From contig NZ_KQ969521.1 of NCBI RefSeq assembly GCF_001578935.1, positions 1,070,420-1,134,419 on the forward strand: DNA of 64,000 bases. Reading direction: 5' to 3'. The notes beneath the pieces are model-generated. The model made no database searches. It was not told where the DNA came from and was given only the letters and a program-made list of their open reading frames with translations. Shown here in pieces: positions 26,116 to 38,662 of the stretch. The position numbers were made by a program, and so were the translations under genes. Within the stretch, counting starts at the first letter, position 1. Each line of letters begins with the position of its first letter. This DNA comes from Streptococcus oralis. Its GTDB lineage: Bacteria > Bacillota > Bacilli > Lactobacillales > Streptococcaceae.

Positions 26116-28017
26116 TTAATCTCGAGAACTTTCGTGAGTTCCTTCACTATTGGATGAACTGCTAGAAGGAGTGTTCCCTTGTTGATTTCCTTGTTGGTTC
26201 CCCTGGTTTGGAGTGGTTGTGGAACCCTGGTTCCCACGTTGGGCAGGATTAGAGGATGAAGTTGATGGTGGTGTTTTTGGTTTGTAGATGGAAAGTTTGA
26301 TACGCGTACTTGCAAGATCAACCATTTCACCTGCTCTTGGCGTTTGACTTACAACAGTTCCTTCTGCCGTTCCTTCAGGAGCAGTCGATACTTCTACAAC
26401 CTCAATATTTGCTTCCTTCACACCGACAATCTGAGTCAAGTTATTCTTTGTAAACTCGAGACTTGAACCGATGTAGTTCGGCATGCTGACACTAGTTACC
26501 TTCTTAGCAACCGTCAAGGTAATCGTGTTTGCTTTCGAGAGATCATAAGTCGTACCCGAAGCAGGGGTCTGTCTAAGGATGGTTCCTGGTTCACTTTCAC
26601 TAGATTCTTCCTCTTCCATCTTAATTAGATTTTCTGGAACCTTCTTTTCCTTGAGTTCAGCCACGACATCCGTATACTTGCGTCCGACATAATTGCTCAA
26701 TTGGAAGGATTGCTTACCAGAAGAAACAATCAAATTGACCTTGGTTCCTTCTTTTCGGTCACTACCAGCTTCTGGATCCGTTCGAATAACACGTCCTTCT
26801 GCTACGGTATCGCTGGCCTCTGACTTTTCTTCACCGGCTTCAAACTTGGATTTCTTCAGAGCTTCCTTAGCCTCTGCAACAGTTTGTCCAGCCACGTTAG
26901 GAATAGCAATCGTTGCTGGTGTTCTTGACAAAATCCAGACCAAAGAGGCTGCAACCAATAGAAGACTAGCCAAAAGAATCATATAGCGAGCCTTAAACTT
27001 CCGTTTCTTGGCTGGCTTTGGCGCTGGAGCTGGCTCTGTCACCGGTTGAGTTGGTTTCTTTGGCTGAGGGCGTTCTTCTTGCGCCGGAGCTTTAGGAATC
27101 GATGTCAATGTACTTTGTGGAACTTTAGGTAAAGTCTTAGTGTCTGCCTTACTCGCATCGTCAAAGACCAGTTTCGGCTCATTCCGACGATTATAAGACA
27201 AGCTAGTTGACAAGTCCACATACATTTCCGAAACAGACTGATAACGATCTGACAGCTTCTTAGCAGTTGCCTTAATGACAACATTTTCTAAAGCCTGAGG
27301 GACAGATGGGTTTTCAGCAATGACGGACGGAAGTGGCTTCTGGAAATGCTGGAGGGCAATGGTCACCGCACTATCCCCATCATAAGGGATATGTCCCGTC
27401 AGCATTTCATAGAAGATAATCCCCATTGCATAGATATCACTCTGGAAGGTCGCTTTAGAACCACGCGCTTGTTCAGGTGACAAATAATGAACGGAACCCA
27501 GCATTGAGTTTGTCTGAGTCAGACTAGTCTCCGCAAAGGCTACGGCAATCCCAAAGTCCGTGACCTTAGCTGTGCCGTCAGGTGTCAAGAGGATATTTTG
27601 AGGTTTCAAATCACGGTGAACAATTCCTCGAGTATGGGCTAAGCGCATCGCCAAGAGGATTTGCCCCATGATCCGAACTGCTTCTTCATTTGAAAGAGGA
27701 TAGTGTTCTTTGATATAACGCTTAAGGTCAAGGCCTGCTACGTATTCCATAGCTAGGTACTGTTGACCATCTTCCTCACCAATATCTGTTATCCGAACGA
27801 TATGAGGATGGTCCAGATCCGCCATGGCCCTCGCTTCACGCTGGAAACGTGCCACAGCTATAGGGTCCGTTTGGTAGTTGGTTCTAAGAACTTTAACTGC
27901 TACTTCTTCCCCATCGAGGATCAAATCCTTGGCCAAGTAAACATCTGCCATGCCTCCTCGACCAATCTGCTTGACAATCCGATACCGCCCGGCAAAAATC
28001 TTGCCGATTTGGATCAT
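26116..28017 (-). CDS. stkP: Membrane Ser/Thr protein kinase with PASTA domains
   Basis: The eukaryotic-type kinase that senses cell-wall material and controls division. The 633-residue protein has a kinase domain at 1-275 with Lys42 (VAVKVL), HRDLKPQN at 134-141 and DFG at 154-156. A Pro/Lys-rich juxtamembrane part leads to one membrane segment at about 345-363. I count three PASTA modules (about 368-434, 435-506, 507-579), then a Gln/Asn/Ser/Thr-rich tail to 633. S. pneumoniae StkP has four modules as far as I recall, so the tail replaces one. Its ATG overlaps the end of the phosphatase gene by 4 bases. Confidence 0.95.
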   Translation of the reverse strand: MIQIGKIFAGRYRIVKQIGRGGMADVYLAKDLILDGEEVAVKVLRTNYQTDPIAVARFQREARAMADLDHPHIVRITDIGEEDGQQYLAMEYVAGLDLKRYIKEHYPLSNEEAVRIMGQILLAMRLAHTRGIVHRDLKPQNILLTPDGTAKVTDFGIAVAFAETSLTQTNSMLGSVHYLSPEQARGSKATFQSDIYAMGIIFYEMLTGHIPYDGDSAVTIALQHFQKPLPSVIAENPSVPQALENVVIKATAKKLSDRYQSVSEMYVDLSTSLSYNRRNEPKLVFDDASKADTKTLPKVPQSTLTSIPKAPAQEERPQPKKPTQPVTEPAPAPKPAKKRKFKARYMILLASLLLVAASLVWILSRTPATIAIPNVAGQTVAEAKEALKKSKFEAGEEKSEASDTVAEGRVIRTDPEAGSDRKEGTKVNLIVSSGKQSFQLSNYVGRKYTDVVAELKEKKVPENLIKMEEEESSESEPGTILRQTPASGTTYDLSKANTITLTVAKKVTSVSMPNYIGSSLEFTKNNLTQIVGVKEANIEVVEVSTAPEGTAEGTVVSQTPRAGEMVDLASTRIKLSIYKPKTPPSTSSSNPAQRGNQGSTTTPNQGNQQGNQQGNTPSSSSSNSEGTHESSRD

Positions 28018-28754
28018 TCTGCTGCCTCCTCGTTCATGTAAACAAGGGCAACCGTAATGTTGTCTAAACCTCCTGCATTGTTAGCGAAGCGAATGAGGGT
28101 TGCCGCCTTGTCTGCTAGGGAAATATCACTGGTTACGATATCATAAATCTCGCTTGCCGAAATCATATTGGTCAAACCATCACTATTGAGCAAGAGATAA
28201 TCTCCTAACCCCAGTGTAATCATCCCAAAATCTGGCTGGATTTCATCTTTTTGTCCGATAGACTGGGTGATGATATTCTTTTGAGGGTGAGTTTCTGCTT
28301 CTTCTGGAGTCAATTGACCAGCCTTGAGCAATTCATTGACCAAAGAATGGTCACTTGTCAACTGGTGGTATTCTTCTCCACGAATCAAACCGATACGAGA
28401 ATCTCCAATGTGAGCATAGATGGCTTGGTTGTCAATAAACGCAACAGCTTCTAGCGTTGTTCCCATGCCTCTGTAGGCTTCGTCCTGACCTAGTTGATGA
28501 ATTTTTTGATTTTCAATCTCCAGATAATGGGCAAACCACTCACGAACTTCATTGACTGAGTCAATTTGGGTATCCACCCAAGCCACACCGAGGTCTGTTA
28601 CCGCCATTTCACTAGCGATATTTCCTGCACGGTGTCCTCCCATCCCGTCAGCCAAGATGATCATAGTGCGTCCTGCTCGGTTGACAAAGTGATTGACATA
28701 GTCCTGATTATTTGTCCGTTTCTGACCAACATCTGTTAATAATGCTATTTCCAT
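28014..28754 (-). CDS. phpP: PP2C-type Ser/Thr phosphatase
   Basis: It reverses phosphorylation by the adjacent kinase. The 246-residue protein has PP2C metal-binding motifs: [16 protein letters not shown] near residue 35, [23 protein letters not shown], and the C-terminal [11 protein letters not shown]. It lies 15 bases after rsmB and overlaps stkP by 4 bases. Confidence 0.95.
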   Translation of the reverse strand: MEIALLTDVGQKRTNNQDYVNHFVNRAGRTMIILADGMGGHRAGNIASEMAVTDLGVAWVDTQIDSVNEVREWFAHYLEIENQKIHQLGQDEAYRGMGTTLEAVAFIDNQAIYAHIGDSRIGLIRGEEYHQLTSDHSLVNELLKAGQLTPEEAETHPQKNIITQSIGQKDEIQPDFGMITLGLGDYLLLNSDGLTNMISASEIYDIVTSDISLADKAATLIRFANNAGGLDNITVALVYMNEEAAE

Positions 28755-28769
28755 TGTGTCAGTTCCTTC

Positions 28770-30086
28770 CTATTCGGATATCTTACGAAATTGGCTGATA
28801 AAAAATCCATCACTTCCATACAATTCAGGAGTAATCAGGATGCAGCCATCTTTCAGGATATCTTTACATTCGTGTTCTAGTTTAACCTGCTCGAACTCGG
28901 GATGACTTTCTAAAAACGCCTCAACGACTTGAAAGTTCTCCTCAGAGACAATAGTACAGGTACTATAAGTTATTATACCACCTTTTCGTAGCGTTTGACA
29001 AACACTACCTAATATTTCCAGCTGAATTTCCTGTAAGGATGTGAAATCTGCTGTTTCTTTATTGTATTTGATGTCTGGTTTGCGACGTAAAAGTCCAATC
29101 CCAGAACAGGGGGCATCTACCAAAATCTTATCAAAAGAGTCCCGACCGAAAAACTCATGCACTTTTCTGGCGTCCAACTTTTGTGTTTGAACCCGATCTG
29201 CCACACCCAAACGCTCCGCATTTTCTTGGATCAAATCCAACTTATGATTATACAAGTCCAAAGCTGTCACCTTACCGGATGTGAGGTAAGAAGCCATATG
29301 GGCTGTTTTTCCACCCGGAGCGGCACAGGCATCCAGGACCTGTTCATCACCTTGTAGATCAAGAGTCGGAGCAACCAGTTGACTGGACTCGTCTTGGATG
29401 GTTATAGCCCCTTCTGCGAACAAATCATGTCCTGCAAAGTGGCCTTGCTCCTTGACCAGACCAGTGGCAGCCAAAGGGGAATCAGTCGCCTCTAACAAGG
29501 CTTTGATTTCCTCTTTTCGACTCAAGTTGGTCACCCGGATGCTAGCCTTGTTGCGTACCAAGAGACTTTCAAAGATGGCTTGTGCTCGCTCTTCACCGTA
29601 TTCTTCCTTGAGTTTAGACACGAGCCAAACTGGGAGAGAATAGGCAATGGAATCATGCTTATTTTTTCGCTTAATGCTGTCAATATCTGGCCAGCCTTCT
29701 CGTAAGATACGACGCAGGACGGCGTTGACCAATTTCTCACTGCCTTTTTTACGGGCTTTGGCTAGTTCCACCGCTTCATTAACAACAGCGTGATTAGGAA
29801 TCTTATCCAGATACCGAAGTTGGTAGGCGCTCAGAAGGAGCAGGATATAGAGCCAGTTATCTAGCTTATCCCGATCTTCGATAAAGTGGGATAGGTACCA
29901 CTCCAGAGTGAGTTTTCGGGCTACCGTTCCGTAGATAATCTCTGTCACCAACCCCTTGTCTGGGGCAGAGAGTTGACTCCCCTTAAGGTGTTTGTTTAAA
30001 GCAATATTCGAATATGCTTGGTTGACTAGAACATCCTCTAGCACTGCTAGAGCTAGACTTCTAGCCGTTTCTACTTTAGTCACCAA
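28770..30086 (-). CDS. rsmB: 16S rRNA m5C967 methyltransferase
   Basis: A 438-residue RsmB/Sun protein. The N-terminal NusB-like RNA-binding domain (about 1-140) is followed by the SAM-binding [16 protein letters not shown], then [15 protein letters not shown] and [10 protein letters not shown], which carry the two cysteines used in m5C chemistry. It overlaps fmt by 11 bases. Confidence 0.94.
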   Translation of the reverse strand: MVTKVETARSLALAVLEDVLVNQAYSNIALNKHLKGSQLSAPDKGLVTEIIYGTVARKLTLEWYLSHFIEDRDKLDNWLYILLLLSAYQLRYLDKIPNHAVVNEAVELAKARKKGSEKLVNAVLRRILREGWPDIDSIKRKNKHDSIAYSLPVWLVSKLKEEYGEERAQAIFESLLVRNKASIRVTNLSRKEEIKALLEATDSPLAATGLVKEQGHFAGHDLFAEGAITIQDESSQLVAPTLDLQGDEQVLDACAAPGGKTAHMASYLTSGKVTALDLYNHKLDLIQENAERLGVADRVQTQKLDARKVHEFFGRDSFDKILVDAPCSGIGLLRRKPDIKYNKETADFTSLQEIQLEILGSVCQTLRKGGIITYSTCTIVSEENFQVVEAFLESHPEFEQVKLEHECKDILKDGCILITPELYGSDGFFISQFRKISE

Positions 30087-31011
30087 ATCGTTCTCCTACA
30101 GTCAATGTCCGTCCCACTCCGTTGAGGAAGGAAGCGATATCCATCTTAGGTTTACCAGCTGGCTGCACTTGCTTGAGAGATAGAGCACCTTCTGCCGTAG
30201 CGACGATCAATTCCTTCTTTCCAATAGATAGAATCTCTCCTGGAGCTCCCTGAGCTTCTACTGGTAGAGCTTCATAAATCTTAAAGCGGTCGCCTTTAAG
30301 GAAAGTGTGGGCAACAGGCCATGGATTCATGCCGCGGATTTGGTTGAAGAGTTGGCGATTGGTTTTAGTCCAATCGAGTTTCTCTTCTTCTGGCTTAATA
30401 TTTGGCGAGAAAGTGACCTGGCTTGGGTCCTGAGGCACAGGCTTAATCTCCCCAGCAATATAGGCAGGCAGGGTGTCCAAAAGCAAGTCACAACCAACAA
30501 TGGCTAATTTCTCAAACAAGGTGCCGACATTGTCCTCATCTGTGATAGGAATACTGCGACGAGAAATCATATCCCCTGCATCCATCTCCTTGACCATCTC
30601 CATAATGGTCACACCAGCTTCCTCATCCCCTTGAATCAGGGCATAATGAATGGGGGCGCCACCACGGTGTTTAGGAAGAAGAGAGGCGTGAACGTTGACC
30701 GCAAAATCCATGCTATCAAGGAGTTTACTTGGAAGAAACTGCCCAAAAGCAGCAGTCACAATTCCATCCGCTCCTAGCTTCATAATAGCTTCCATCTCTG
30801 GACTTCCAGATAATTTTTCAGGTTGGTAGATAGGAAGGCCTGCTTCTTTGGCAGCCTGCTTGACTGGGGTTTCTTGGATGACTTTTTTACGGCCGACAGC
30901 GCGGTCTGGCTGGGTCACAACAGCTAGAATCTCATAACGATCATCTGATAACAACCCCTTCAAAACTGTTGCTGAAAAGTCGGGTGTTCCCATAAAGATT
31001 AGTTTTGTCAT
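30076..31011 (-). CDS. fmt: Methionyl-tRNA formyltransferase
   Basis: It formylates initiator Met-tRNA. The 311-residue enzyme has the N-terminal [15 protein letters not shown], the catalytic [20 protein letters not shown] with its Asn and His, and a C-terminal oligonucleotide-binding domain. It lies 12 bases after priA within the same operon. Confidence 0.95.
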   Translation of the reverse strand: MTKLIFMGTPDFSATVLKGLLSDDRYEILAVVTQPDRAVGRKKVIQETPVKQAAKEAGLPIYQPEKLSGSPEMEAIMKLGADGIVTAAFGQFLPSKLLDSMDFAVNVHASLLPKHRGGAPIHYALIQGDEEAGVTIMEMVKEMDAGDMISRRSIPITDEDNVGTLFEKLAIVGCDLLLDTLPAYIAGEIKPVPQDPSQVTFSPNIKPEEEKLDWTKTNRQLFNQIRGMNPWPVAHTFLKGDRFKIYEALPVEAQGAPGEILSIGKKELIVATAEGALSLKQVQPAGKPKMDIASFLNGVGRTLTVGERFGD

Positions 31012-31023
31012 ATCTTCTCCTTC

Positions 31024-33420
31024 TTATAAAAATTGCTGCGGCTCATGGTCAATGCTGAGACGGAGCTCACTATTTTCCCTTTCTTGAGTCAAGGCCAGAA
31101 CCTGGTTGAGAGTCTGCCCCAGCTCATCTTCTAAACGGTATTTAATCAAAATCTGGTAATGATAAAGGTTGTGGGTACGGGCGATGGGTTTTGGCGTTGG
31201 CCCAAGGATTTTACTAGTGTCCGATAAACCTGAGCGCAAAATCCCCATGACTTCATAGGCACGTTTGACAACCTCTTCTTCTTTCTTGTGAGAGAGGGTA
31301 ATCCCAATCGTAAAATAATAAGGCGGATAGCCGAGTTGGCGCCTGATGCCCATTTCATAAGTGTAAAAGCCTTCGTAGTCTTGGTCTTTGGCAAAACGAA
31401 TAGCATAATGCTCAGGATTATAAGACTGGATCAAGACCTGCCCAGCCTTTTCTGCACGACCTGCACGGCCTGCCACCTGAGTTAAGAGTTGGAAGGTTCT
31501 CTCAGAGGAACGGAAATCAGGCAAGTTTAGGGCCGTATCCGCATTGAGAACTCCGACTAGGGTCACATTTGGAAAATCCAAGCCCTTCGCAATCATCTGA
31601 GTTCCCAACAAGATATCTGCTTCCCCTCGGCCAAACTGGTCAAGAATAGCTTGGTGACTGCCTTTCTTGCGAGTCGTATCCACATCCATCCGTAGAATGC
31701 GGGCCTGAGGAAAGAGCTCTGCTAGCTCATCGTAGGCTTTCTGAGTCCCCGTCCCGTAGTAGCGAATGCTGCTACTCTGACAGTTGGGACAGACATGAGG
31801 AATCCCCTTGGAAAAACCACAATAATGGCAGTTCATGGTCTTGGTATCCATGTGGAGAGTCAGAGAAATGTCACAGTTGGGACAGCTATCTACCGTCCCA
31901 CACTCCCGACACATAACAAAGCTAGAATAACCCCGACGGTTGAGCATGAGGACTACCTGCTCTTTTTTATCCAAACGGTCTTGGATGGCCTCTAGCAAAG
32001 GAGGCGTAAAGTTTGATGTCTCATTCTGCCCGATATAGTCCCGAAAGTCAATCACTTGAACCTCAGGAATAGTGGCTAAAGGATTGGCTCGTTGGGTCAG
32101 ACGTAAGTGTTGATAGACGCCTTTTCCAGCCCGCGCACGGCTTTCTAAGCTCGGTGTTGCTGAACCAAGGACTAGGGCTGCTTGATTGTACTGGGCCCGT
32201 AGAATGGCGACCTCTCTAGCATGATAACGGGGATTGCTGTCTTGTTTGTAGCTAGCTTCATGCTCTTCGTCGATAATCATGACACCTAGATTTTTCAGAG
32301 GAGCAAAGATAGCTGATCGAGCGCCAACAACAACTTGGGCATCGCCGCGTTCAACCTTGCGCCATTCATCATACTTCTCACCATTGGACAGGCCTGAGTG
32401 AAGAATGGCTACTTTCTCACCAAATCGAGCAATGAAACGCTCCGTCATCTGTGGCGTCAGAGAAATCTCAGGAACCAGTAAAATAGCTGTCTTACCCTTG
32501 TCCAAGGCTCCTTGGATGATCTGTAAGTAAACCTCCGTTTTCCCACTTCCTGTAATCCCTTGAAGGAGGAATGGAGGCTGTTGACTGCCAATAGCACTGA
32601 CAACGGCATCACGCGCCTGTCTTTGTTCTGGATTCAATTCCAAAGGTGTACTTGCTTCAATGCCTTCAAAATAAGCGGCTGAGCGTTGCACTTCCTTTTG
32701 GACTATGGACACAGCACCTTGTTCCACAAAGAAGTTGACTTGCTCCCGCGAATAATACTCTAACAAGCTAGCCAGAGGAGCACTCTCAGGATGAGACAGC
32801 AAATAGTCTCTCAGCTCTGCTTTTTTCTTAGCACGCGCAGAAATCTCGATCTTCTCTAGCTGAGTGGCATCAACTTCATACCAAGACTGGGTCTTGACCT
32901 TTTTTTGATCGACTGCCTGGTATTCTAAACGGAGCAGACCTTTCCTGGTCAAGCGCATCATCTCAGCTTGCTTAGCAAGGTCTAAAGAAGAAAAGGCTAG
33001 CGAATCTTCTGAACCAAACAAACGCTCTTTGTCTGCCTGACCCAGACCTTCCAGAGGATAGAGAATCTTATCATAGCTGGAGTTTAAAAATCCTGGAAGC
33101 ATGGCTTTTAGAATGGAGATTTTATAAGAAAAGACGGACTTTCGTAATTCCTCAGCTAGCCAGAGTTGCTCTTGCGTGAGGACAGGAGAAAAGTCCAGCA
33201 CCTCCGCAATCTCTTTCAAGTCCTGATCAGCCACCTCTTCATCCGACTGGGACTCCAGGCCAAGAACAATTCCTTGTATCAAACGATTGCCTTTGCCAAA
33301 AGGAACATGGACCCGCATACCGACTTCCAGCATCTCTACAAATTCCTCTGGGACCTTATAACTATAGGGCTGGTCCGTCTGCATCAGGGGAACATCCACG
33401 ATAATCTTTGCTATAACCAT
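31024..33420 (-). CDS. priA: Primosomal protein N' (replication restart helicase)
   Basis: It reloads the replisome at stalled forks. The 798-residue protein has an N-terminal DNA-binding domain, helicase Walker A QGITGSGKTEVYL, DEEH (IIDEEHEASYKQD), and the zinc-binding cysteines in CRECGTVDSCPNC and CHYCGF...CPNC. The second helicase lobe has LLGTQMIAKGLDFP and QVAGRAGR. Confidence 0.95.
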   Translation of the reverse strand: MVIAKIIVDVPLMQTDQPYSYKVPEEFVEMLEVGMRVHVPFGKGNRLIQGIVLGLESQSDEEVADQDLKEIAEVLDFSPVLTQEQLWLAEELRKSVFSYKISILKAMLPGFLNSSYDKILYPLEGLGQADKERLFGSEDSLAFSSLDLAKQAEMMRLTRKGLLRLEYQAVDQKKVKTQSWYEVDATQLEKIEISARAKKKAELRDYLLSHPESAPLASLLEYYSREQVNFFVEQGAVSIVQKEVQRSAAYFEGIEASTPLELNPEQRQARDAVVSAIGSQQPPFLLQGITGSGKTEVYLQIIQGALDKGKTAILLVPEISLTPQMTERFIARFGEKVAILHSGLSNGEKYDEWRKVERGDAQVVVGARSAIFAPLKNLGVMIIDEEHEASYKQDSNPRYHAREVAILRAQYNQAALVLGSATPSLESRARAGKGVYQHLRLTQRANPLATIPEVQVIDFRDYIGQNETSNFTPPLLEAIQDRLDKKEQVVLMLNRRGYSSFVMCRECGTVDSCPNCDISLTLHMDTKTMNCHYCGFSKGIPHVCPNCQSSSIRYYGTGTQKAYDELAELFPQARILRMDVDTTRKKGSHQAILDQFGRGEADILLGTQMIAKGLDFPNVTLVGVLNADTALNLPDFRSSERTFQLLTQVAGRAGRAEKAGQVLIQSYNPEHYAIRFAKDQDYEGFYTYEMGIRRQLGYPPYYFTIGITLSHKKEEEVVKRAYEVMGILRSGLSDTSKILGPTPKPIARTHNLYHYQILIKYRLEDELGQTLNQVLALTQERENSELRLSIDHEPQQFL

Positions 33421-33484
33421 CTTCTCACCTCCTTCTTGTCAGTACATTCTTGCAATAGAAAAAATAAGATTGAGTCCCCCAACC

Positions 33485-33799
33485 TTAAATTTTTCTACCA
33501 TCTTCTTTTTCTTTAGCAATTTGCTCTTTGATTTTCTTTTCTTCTTCTTCTTTGCGACGTTTTTCTTCTTCAATACGGAGACGAACCGCTTCACGTTTTC
33601 CTTCTGGATCTGGGTGAATGGTTACATTTCCTGACTCGATTTCTTCCAAAGCGCGAAGAGTTGATTTTTCAGACTTAAACTCTTGAGTTGCTGGCGCACC
33701 TGCTTCTAGTTCGTGGGCACGTTTTGCTTCCAAGATTACGAGTGAATATTTTGATGGTACCTTGTCTAGCAAGGTATCGATAGAGGGTTTTAACATCAT
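33485..33799 (-). CDS. rpoZ: RNA polymerase omega subunit
   Basis: A 104-residue omega subunit with the conserved [20 protein letters not shown] start and AKRAHEL motif. It has a highly charged Glu/Lys coiled tail (about 65-100), usual for streptococci. M1 and M2 are adjacent, so the start is uncertain by one codon. It follows gmk by 24 bases. Confidence 0.95.
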   Translation of the reverse strand: MMLKPSIDTLLDKVPSKYSLVILEAKRAHELEAGAPATQEFKSEKSTLRALEEIESGNVTIHPDPEGKREAVRLRIEEEKRRKEEEEKKIKEQIAKEKEDGRKI

Positions 33800-33823
33800 T
33801 TGCTTGTACCTGTTTCCTATAGT

Positions 33824-34516
<693 letters not shown>

Positions 34517-34550
34517 TTATCCTTCTACAGTCTTTCTATCTAGTGTAACA

Positions 34551-34575
34551 AAAAAGCAGTAATTTTTCAACTGCT
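34551..34575 (-). terminator. Terminator of rny
   Basis: AGCAGT (34555-34560) pairs with ACTGCT (34570-34575); on the minus strand a TTTTTTG tract follows. Confidence 0.75.
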
Positions 34576-34584
34576 CTTTCTTAT

Positions 34585-36198
34585 TTATTTAGCATAATCT
34601 ACTGCACGAAGTTCGCGGATCACGGTTACCTTGATATTTCCTGGGTAATCGAGATTGTTTTCAATTTTCTCACGAACTTTGTGAGCCAAGATTGTGACTT
34701 TGTCGTCTTTGATTTGTCCTGGATTAACCATGATACGGATTTCACGTCCTGCTTGAAGGGCAAAGCTATTTTGCACTCCTTCAAAGCCGTTGGCGATTTC
34801 TTCCAAGTCATGGAGACGCTTGATGTAGCTTTCAAGAGACTCGCTACGAGCACCTGGACGCGCTGCACTCAAGGCATCTGCTGCAGCAACGATTACTGCA
34901 ATGACGCTTTCAGCTTCCACATCTCCGTGGTGGCTAGCAATGGTATTCACCACAACTGGGTGTTCCTTGTACTTACGAGCCAACTCCGTACCAATCTCAA
35001 CATGGCTACCTTCAACCTCGCGGTCAATAGCTTTCCCGATGTCGTGAAGGAATCCAGCACGACGGGCAAGAGCTGCATTTTCACCAAGTTCACTGGCGAT
35101 GATACCAGATAACTTAGCAACCTCAATCGAATGACGCAAGACATTTTGTCCATATGAAGTACGGAACTGTAAGCGTCCCATGATCTTCATCAAGTCTGGA
35201 TGGAGGTTTGGCGCACCAATCTCGTAGGCAGCAGCCTCACCGTATTCACGGATTTTATTGTCAATCTCTTGACGGTTTTTCTCCACCAACTCTTCGATAC
35301 GAGCTGGGTGGATACGGCCATCCTTGAGCAACATTTCCATGGTCATACGAGCAATTTCACGACGAATCGGATCAAATCCTGACAAGGTTACCACTTCTGG
35401 TGTATCGTCGATAATCACATCAACCCCTGTCAAACTTTCAAAGGTACGAATGTTTCGACCTTCACGACCGATAATGCGCCCCTTCATGGTATCATCTGGT
35501 AGGTGAACTGTTGAGTTTGTTGACTCTGCTACATAGTCACCAGCGATACGCTGCATAGCCTGAACCAAGATATCTTTCGCAATCTTGTCTGAACGTTCCT
35601 TCACCTCTTGCTCAGCCTCACGAATGCGACTAGCAATTTCCTTAGTCAAGTTTTCCTCTGTTTGAGCCAAGATAATATCTCGAGCCTCAGTCTGAGAAAG
35701 GGAACCAATACGTTCAAGTTCAGCTTCTTTTTGTCTTTCGACTTCCTCTAATTGCTCTTCACGTGCATCAAGGTTTTTTGCTCTATCAGAAATACTTTGT
35801 TCTTTTTGTTCAAGTGTTTTTTCTTTGTTCGTCAAATTGTCGTCCTTACGGTCAAGGCTCGTAGCTCTCTCCGTCAAACGACTTTCAATTTGCTTGAGCT
35901 CCTGACGTTCTGACTTAAATTCAGCGTCCACTTCTTCACGGTATTTTCTGGCTTCCTCTTTGGCCTCCAATAGTGCTTCTTTTTTAAGAGACTTGCTTTC
36001 GCTCTTGGCTTCATTTAGTAATAAATCCGCTTCGCGCTCAGCTTGTCCTCGTAAATTAGTTGCTTCTTGTTCAGCATTTAAAAGCATCAACTCTGCAGCT
36101 TCTTGGGATGATTTCATCTTAGCTGAGATGCTGACATATCCAATGACTAAACCAATGATGACGGCAAAAACAGCAATCGCAAGTGTCATGATTTCCAT
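34585..36198 (-). CDS. rny: Ribonuclease Y
   Basis: The membrane-anchored endoribonuclease that initiates mRNA decay. The 537-residue protein has an N-terminal membrane segment (about 4-24), a long coiled coil (about 30-215), a KH domain ([21 protein letters not shown]) and an HD domain with [11 protein letters not shown] and SHHGD. It is transcribed alone. Confidence 0.96.
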   Translation of the reverse strand: MEIMTLAIAVFAVIIGLVIGYVSISAKMKSSQEAAELMLLNAEQEATNLRGQAEREADLLLNEAKSESKSLKKEALLEAKEEARKYREEVDAEFKSERQELKQIESRLTERATSLDRKDDNLTNKEKTLEQKEQSISDRAKNLDAREEQLEEVERQKEAELERIGSLSQTEARDIILAQTEENLTKEIASRIREAEQEVKERSDKIAKDILVQAMQRIAGDYVAESTNSTVHLPDDTMKGRIIGREGRNIRTFESLTGVDVIIDDTPEVVTLSGFDPIRREIARMTMEMLLKDGRIHPARIEELVEKNRQEIDNKIREYGEAAAYEIGAPNLHPDLMKIMGRLQFRTSYGQNVLRHSIEVAKLSGIIASELGENAALARRAGFLHDIGKAIDREVEGSHVEIGTELARKYKEHPVVVNTIASHHGDVEAESVIAVIVAAADALSAARPGARSESLESYIKRLHDLEEIANGFEGVQNSFALQAGREIRIMVNPGQIKDDKVTILAHKVREKIENNLDYPGNIKVTVIRELRAVDYAK

Positions 36199-36246
36199 GT
36201 TTTTACCTCATTAAATTTGTTTATCGAATGACATACATTCCTTAAT

Positions 36247-36275
36247 ATTCTATCATAAAAAATCGATTTTCACAA
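36247..36275 (-). promoter_or_regulatory. Promoter of rny
   Basis: TTGTGA (36275-36270) and TAGAAT (36252-36247) are separated by 17 bases, with a TG extension before the -10. Confidence 0.7.
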
Positions 36276-36376
36276 ACCCAAATTGAAGAGTTTTGTGTTA
36301 ATTTTAGAAGAAAGTTCTGAAATCGCAAAACAAACTTTCTAGATCTTTAAAATAGTATTTTCATTAAATTATACAA

Positions 36377-36402
36377 TAAAAAAGCCTACCTTTCAGTAGA
36401 CT
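36377..36402 (-). terminator. Terminator of the yqeG-tmcAL gene run
   Basis: AGCCTAC (36383-36389) pairs with GTAGACT (36396-36402) with one mismatch; a T-run follows on the minus strand. Confidence 0.75.
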
Positions 36403-37499
36403 TAGTTTGTTTCTATTCTAATCGGAACCCTGCCGAAATTCTGCTCTGCGATGCTTGGGTATCCTAGTTGGTAAATCTGGTCTGCCTTTTGAGTCATAGC
36501 ATCCCAAGGTTCTTTGCCAATTCGACTGACTAGATGGACCTGCCCTTTCAGAGACTTGAGGTGTTGTCTGCCTTTCTCGGTAAAGCCAAGAACATGAATG
36601 GCTTCTGGCAAGTCGCTTTCTCTGGCCTGCACCAAAATATAGGTCAAGAGGCGTCTGACACGCGCCTTGGTATAACGCTTGGTGGCAACTGCCTCGACCA
36701 ATTCGTCCACAGACTGGGCTGTTTTAATAGCTTCCTTGATGCGCACAGCCATTTCTTGATTGACCTGATAGATGGTCGTCAGGTCTGGATTTGATAAGAT
36801 TTGATAACGGAGCAAGGAAAAATAGTCATCCCAACTCACCTTACTGGCCTGCTCAAAGAGGACAGCAGAAGGCATAAAGCGTTCTAAGAAATCTTGGTCT
36901 GATTGGTGCTGACGGATGGCTGTTGCCGAGGCAAAGTCCACATCCTTGTCCACAGAATGATAACCTGCCCCCTGACGCTGAATCGGATGCAGTTTGATGT
37001 TGCGTCCTGCAACCGCCTTTGCATAGGCCAGAGCAAGGACATGATTAGGCGTATTGCCTGAAAAATCTAGACCTGCAAATTCTTTCCACATGGCTTGGGT
37101 TTTCTGGGGATAGGAAAGGGAATCAGGCAGATTTTCCACAAATTTCTCCATCTCAGTACCTTGCTCTGTGTATAAGTCAGATATCTTTTGATAATCCAGA
37201 ACTTCCTCTGTCCCGAAAGCTAGAGTATCAATACCCAAGCGAGCCAAGATATCCACAGCTCCTTGGCCAAAGAAATCTGCCGCCTGAACACTGACTAAAA
37301 AGGGCAATTCCACTACCAGATCCGCTCCATTTTCAAGCGCCATCTGAGCCCGTGTCCACTTGTCCACGATAGCAGGTTCTCCACGCTGCATGAAATTCCC
37401 AGACATGGCAACGATTTTCAGTCCCTCCGCCTGCTCAAGCAAGTATTTGTGCCCATTATGAAAAGGATTGAACTCCGCGATAATACCTGTGATGGTCAT
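36402..37499 (-). CDS. tmcAL: tRNA(Met) cytidine acetate ligase
   Basis: TmcAL (YlbM) uses acetate and ATP to make N4-acetylcytidine at the wobble base of elongator tRNA-Met. The 365-residue protein has the nucleotidyltransferase start [22 protein letters not shown] with its HxGH motif, [17 protein letters not shown] and a helical C-terminal part. It ends the conserved yqeG-to-tmcAL gene run. Confidence 0.92.
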   Translation of the reverse strand: MTITGIIAEFNPFHNGHKYLLEQAEGLKIVAMSGNFMQRGEPAIVDKWTRAQMALENGADLVVELPFLVSVQAADFFGQGAVDILARLGIDTLAFGTEEVLDYQKISDLYTEQGTEMEKFVENLPDSLSYPQKTQAMWKEFAGLDFSGNTPNHVLALAYAKAVAGRNIKLHPIQRQGAGYHSVDKDVDFASATAIRQHQSDQDFLERFMPSAVLFEQASKVSWDDYFSLLRYQILSNPDLTTIYQVNQEMAVRIKEAIKTAQSVDELVEAVATKRYTKARVRRLLTYILVQARESDLPEAIHVLGFTEKGRQHLKSLKGQVHLVSRIGKEPWDAMTQKADQIYQLGYPSIAEQNFGRVPIRIETN

Positions 37500-37513
37500 G
37501 ATGTTCTCCTATT

Positions 37514-37912
37514 CTAATGACGAAATCTACGATACCGCTCAGGCAATCTTCCTCTCCAGTTAAGCCATTGTTTTTCTCCTACTGGAAGGATTTCTGCCAG
37601 TTGTTCATTACTATAATTTTTTTGTAACTCAGGATAAGCTATCAACATAGTTGGTCTATGGCATCCAGCAACTGTCATTGGCCATGTTCCATACATCAGC
37701 ATATGTCGGATATCATCCTCCGATTTTATTTCATTTACTAACATATCAAAAAGTTTCTTAGACATATCGTAAACGACTAACTCTGAAAATACGGTTCCTT
37801 CTTCCTGAACATAGAAGTATTGCCCATCTTTCTCCCAAAGCGTTCCATTTTGACGAATACGATTAAACTGCGAAACTTCTTCCCAAGAATATTTTGATCG
37901 AACCATATCCAT
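37514..37912 (-). CDS. Conserved hypothetical protein, 132 residues
   Basis: I do not recognise a family. The sequence is soluble, rich in Tyr and Trp, with MVRSKYSWEEVSQFNRIRQN at the start, a middle WPMTVAGCHRPTMLIAYPEL and a basic end GRLPERYRRFRH. It lies 3 bases after the methyltransferase and 14 before tmcAL, so it is part of that gene run and a real gene. There is no signal peptide or membrane segment. Confidence 0.65.
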   Translation of the reverse strand: MDMVRSKYSWEEVSQFNRIRQNGTLWEKDGQYFYVQEEGTVFSELVVYDMSKKLFDMLVNEIKSEDDIRHMLMYGTWPMTVAGCHRPTMLIAYPELQKNYSNEQLAEILPVGEKQWLNWRGRLPERYRRFRH

Positions 37913-37915
37913 CTC

Positions 37916-38662
37916 CTACTTCTGCGCGACAAAAAACCAACGGGTGCTGGTTTCTGTCGGCTCCTTGTCCTCAAAGTCCGCATAGAGTTTGAAAGACTTG
38001 AAGCCAGCCTGTTCCAGCAAAATATCATAGGTCAAAACCTCATAAGTCCGCTCCTCATGCACTTCATCGTGGCGACTAAAGGAACCGTCAGCCTCCTTGA
38101 CAAAGAAAGTCAACTCATGCACGATGGAGTGAGGAGCTTCGTCCTCATAGGTATCCCAAAGCATGGCAAAATCTTCCGCATTTTCATGGTAAGAATAGCC
38201 TGGAAAAACCTCATCCGTCTGGTAGGTCGAATGCACGTCAAAGATGAAAACTCCGTCTTCATTGAGGGCATTATAGACTTCCTTAAAGACGTCTCCTACT
38301 TCCACCTCATCCTGCATGTAGCAGATAGAGTCCGAGTAACAAGTCACAAAATCATATTTACCAGCCTTGGATAAATCCAGCATATTGCCTTCAATAAAAT
38401 CAATCTTTTGCTTGGCTGAAGTCGCTCTCTTCTCAGCAATCTTCAGCATATCCGCGCTCAAGTCAAGTCCTGTCACATCAAAGCCAGCCTGAGAAAAGCG
38501 GACAGACTGGATACCTGTCCCACAAGCCAGCTCCAAGAGTTTCTTTCTCTCCTTGGTCTTAGGCAAATGACGCAGAGAAAAATCCGTCCATTTATCGTAT
38601 AAACTATCATCCATCACAGCATCGTAAACAGCCGCAAAGGTTTCATAAGTAGCCATATTCAT
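37916..38662 (-). CDS. Class I SAM-dependent methyltransferase
   Basis: A Rossmann-fold methyltransferase of about 248 residues. It starts MNMATYETFAAVYDAVMDD, with the SAM-binding LLELACGTGIQSVRF, then DLSADMLKIAE and FVTCYSDSICYM. The substrate is unknown; the gene conventionally follows rsfS in streptococci. An upstream ATG at 38725 would add 21 residues that look non-coding, so I chose 38662 (38656 is also possible). It ends 3 bases before the next gene. Confidence 0.88.
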   Translation of the reverse strand: MNMATYETFAAVYDAVMDDSLYDKWTDFSLRHLPKTKERKKLLELACGTGIQSVRFSQAGFDVTGLDLSADMLKIAEKRATSAKQKIDFIEGNMLDLSKAGKYDFVTCYSDSICYMQDEVEVGDVFKEVYNALNEDGVFIFDVHSTYQTDEVFPGYSYHENAEDFAMLWDTYEDEAPHSIVHELTFFVKEADGSFSRHDEVHEERTYEVLTYDILLEQAGFKSFKLYADFEDKEPTETSTRWFFVAQK

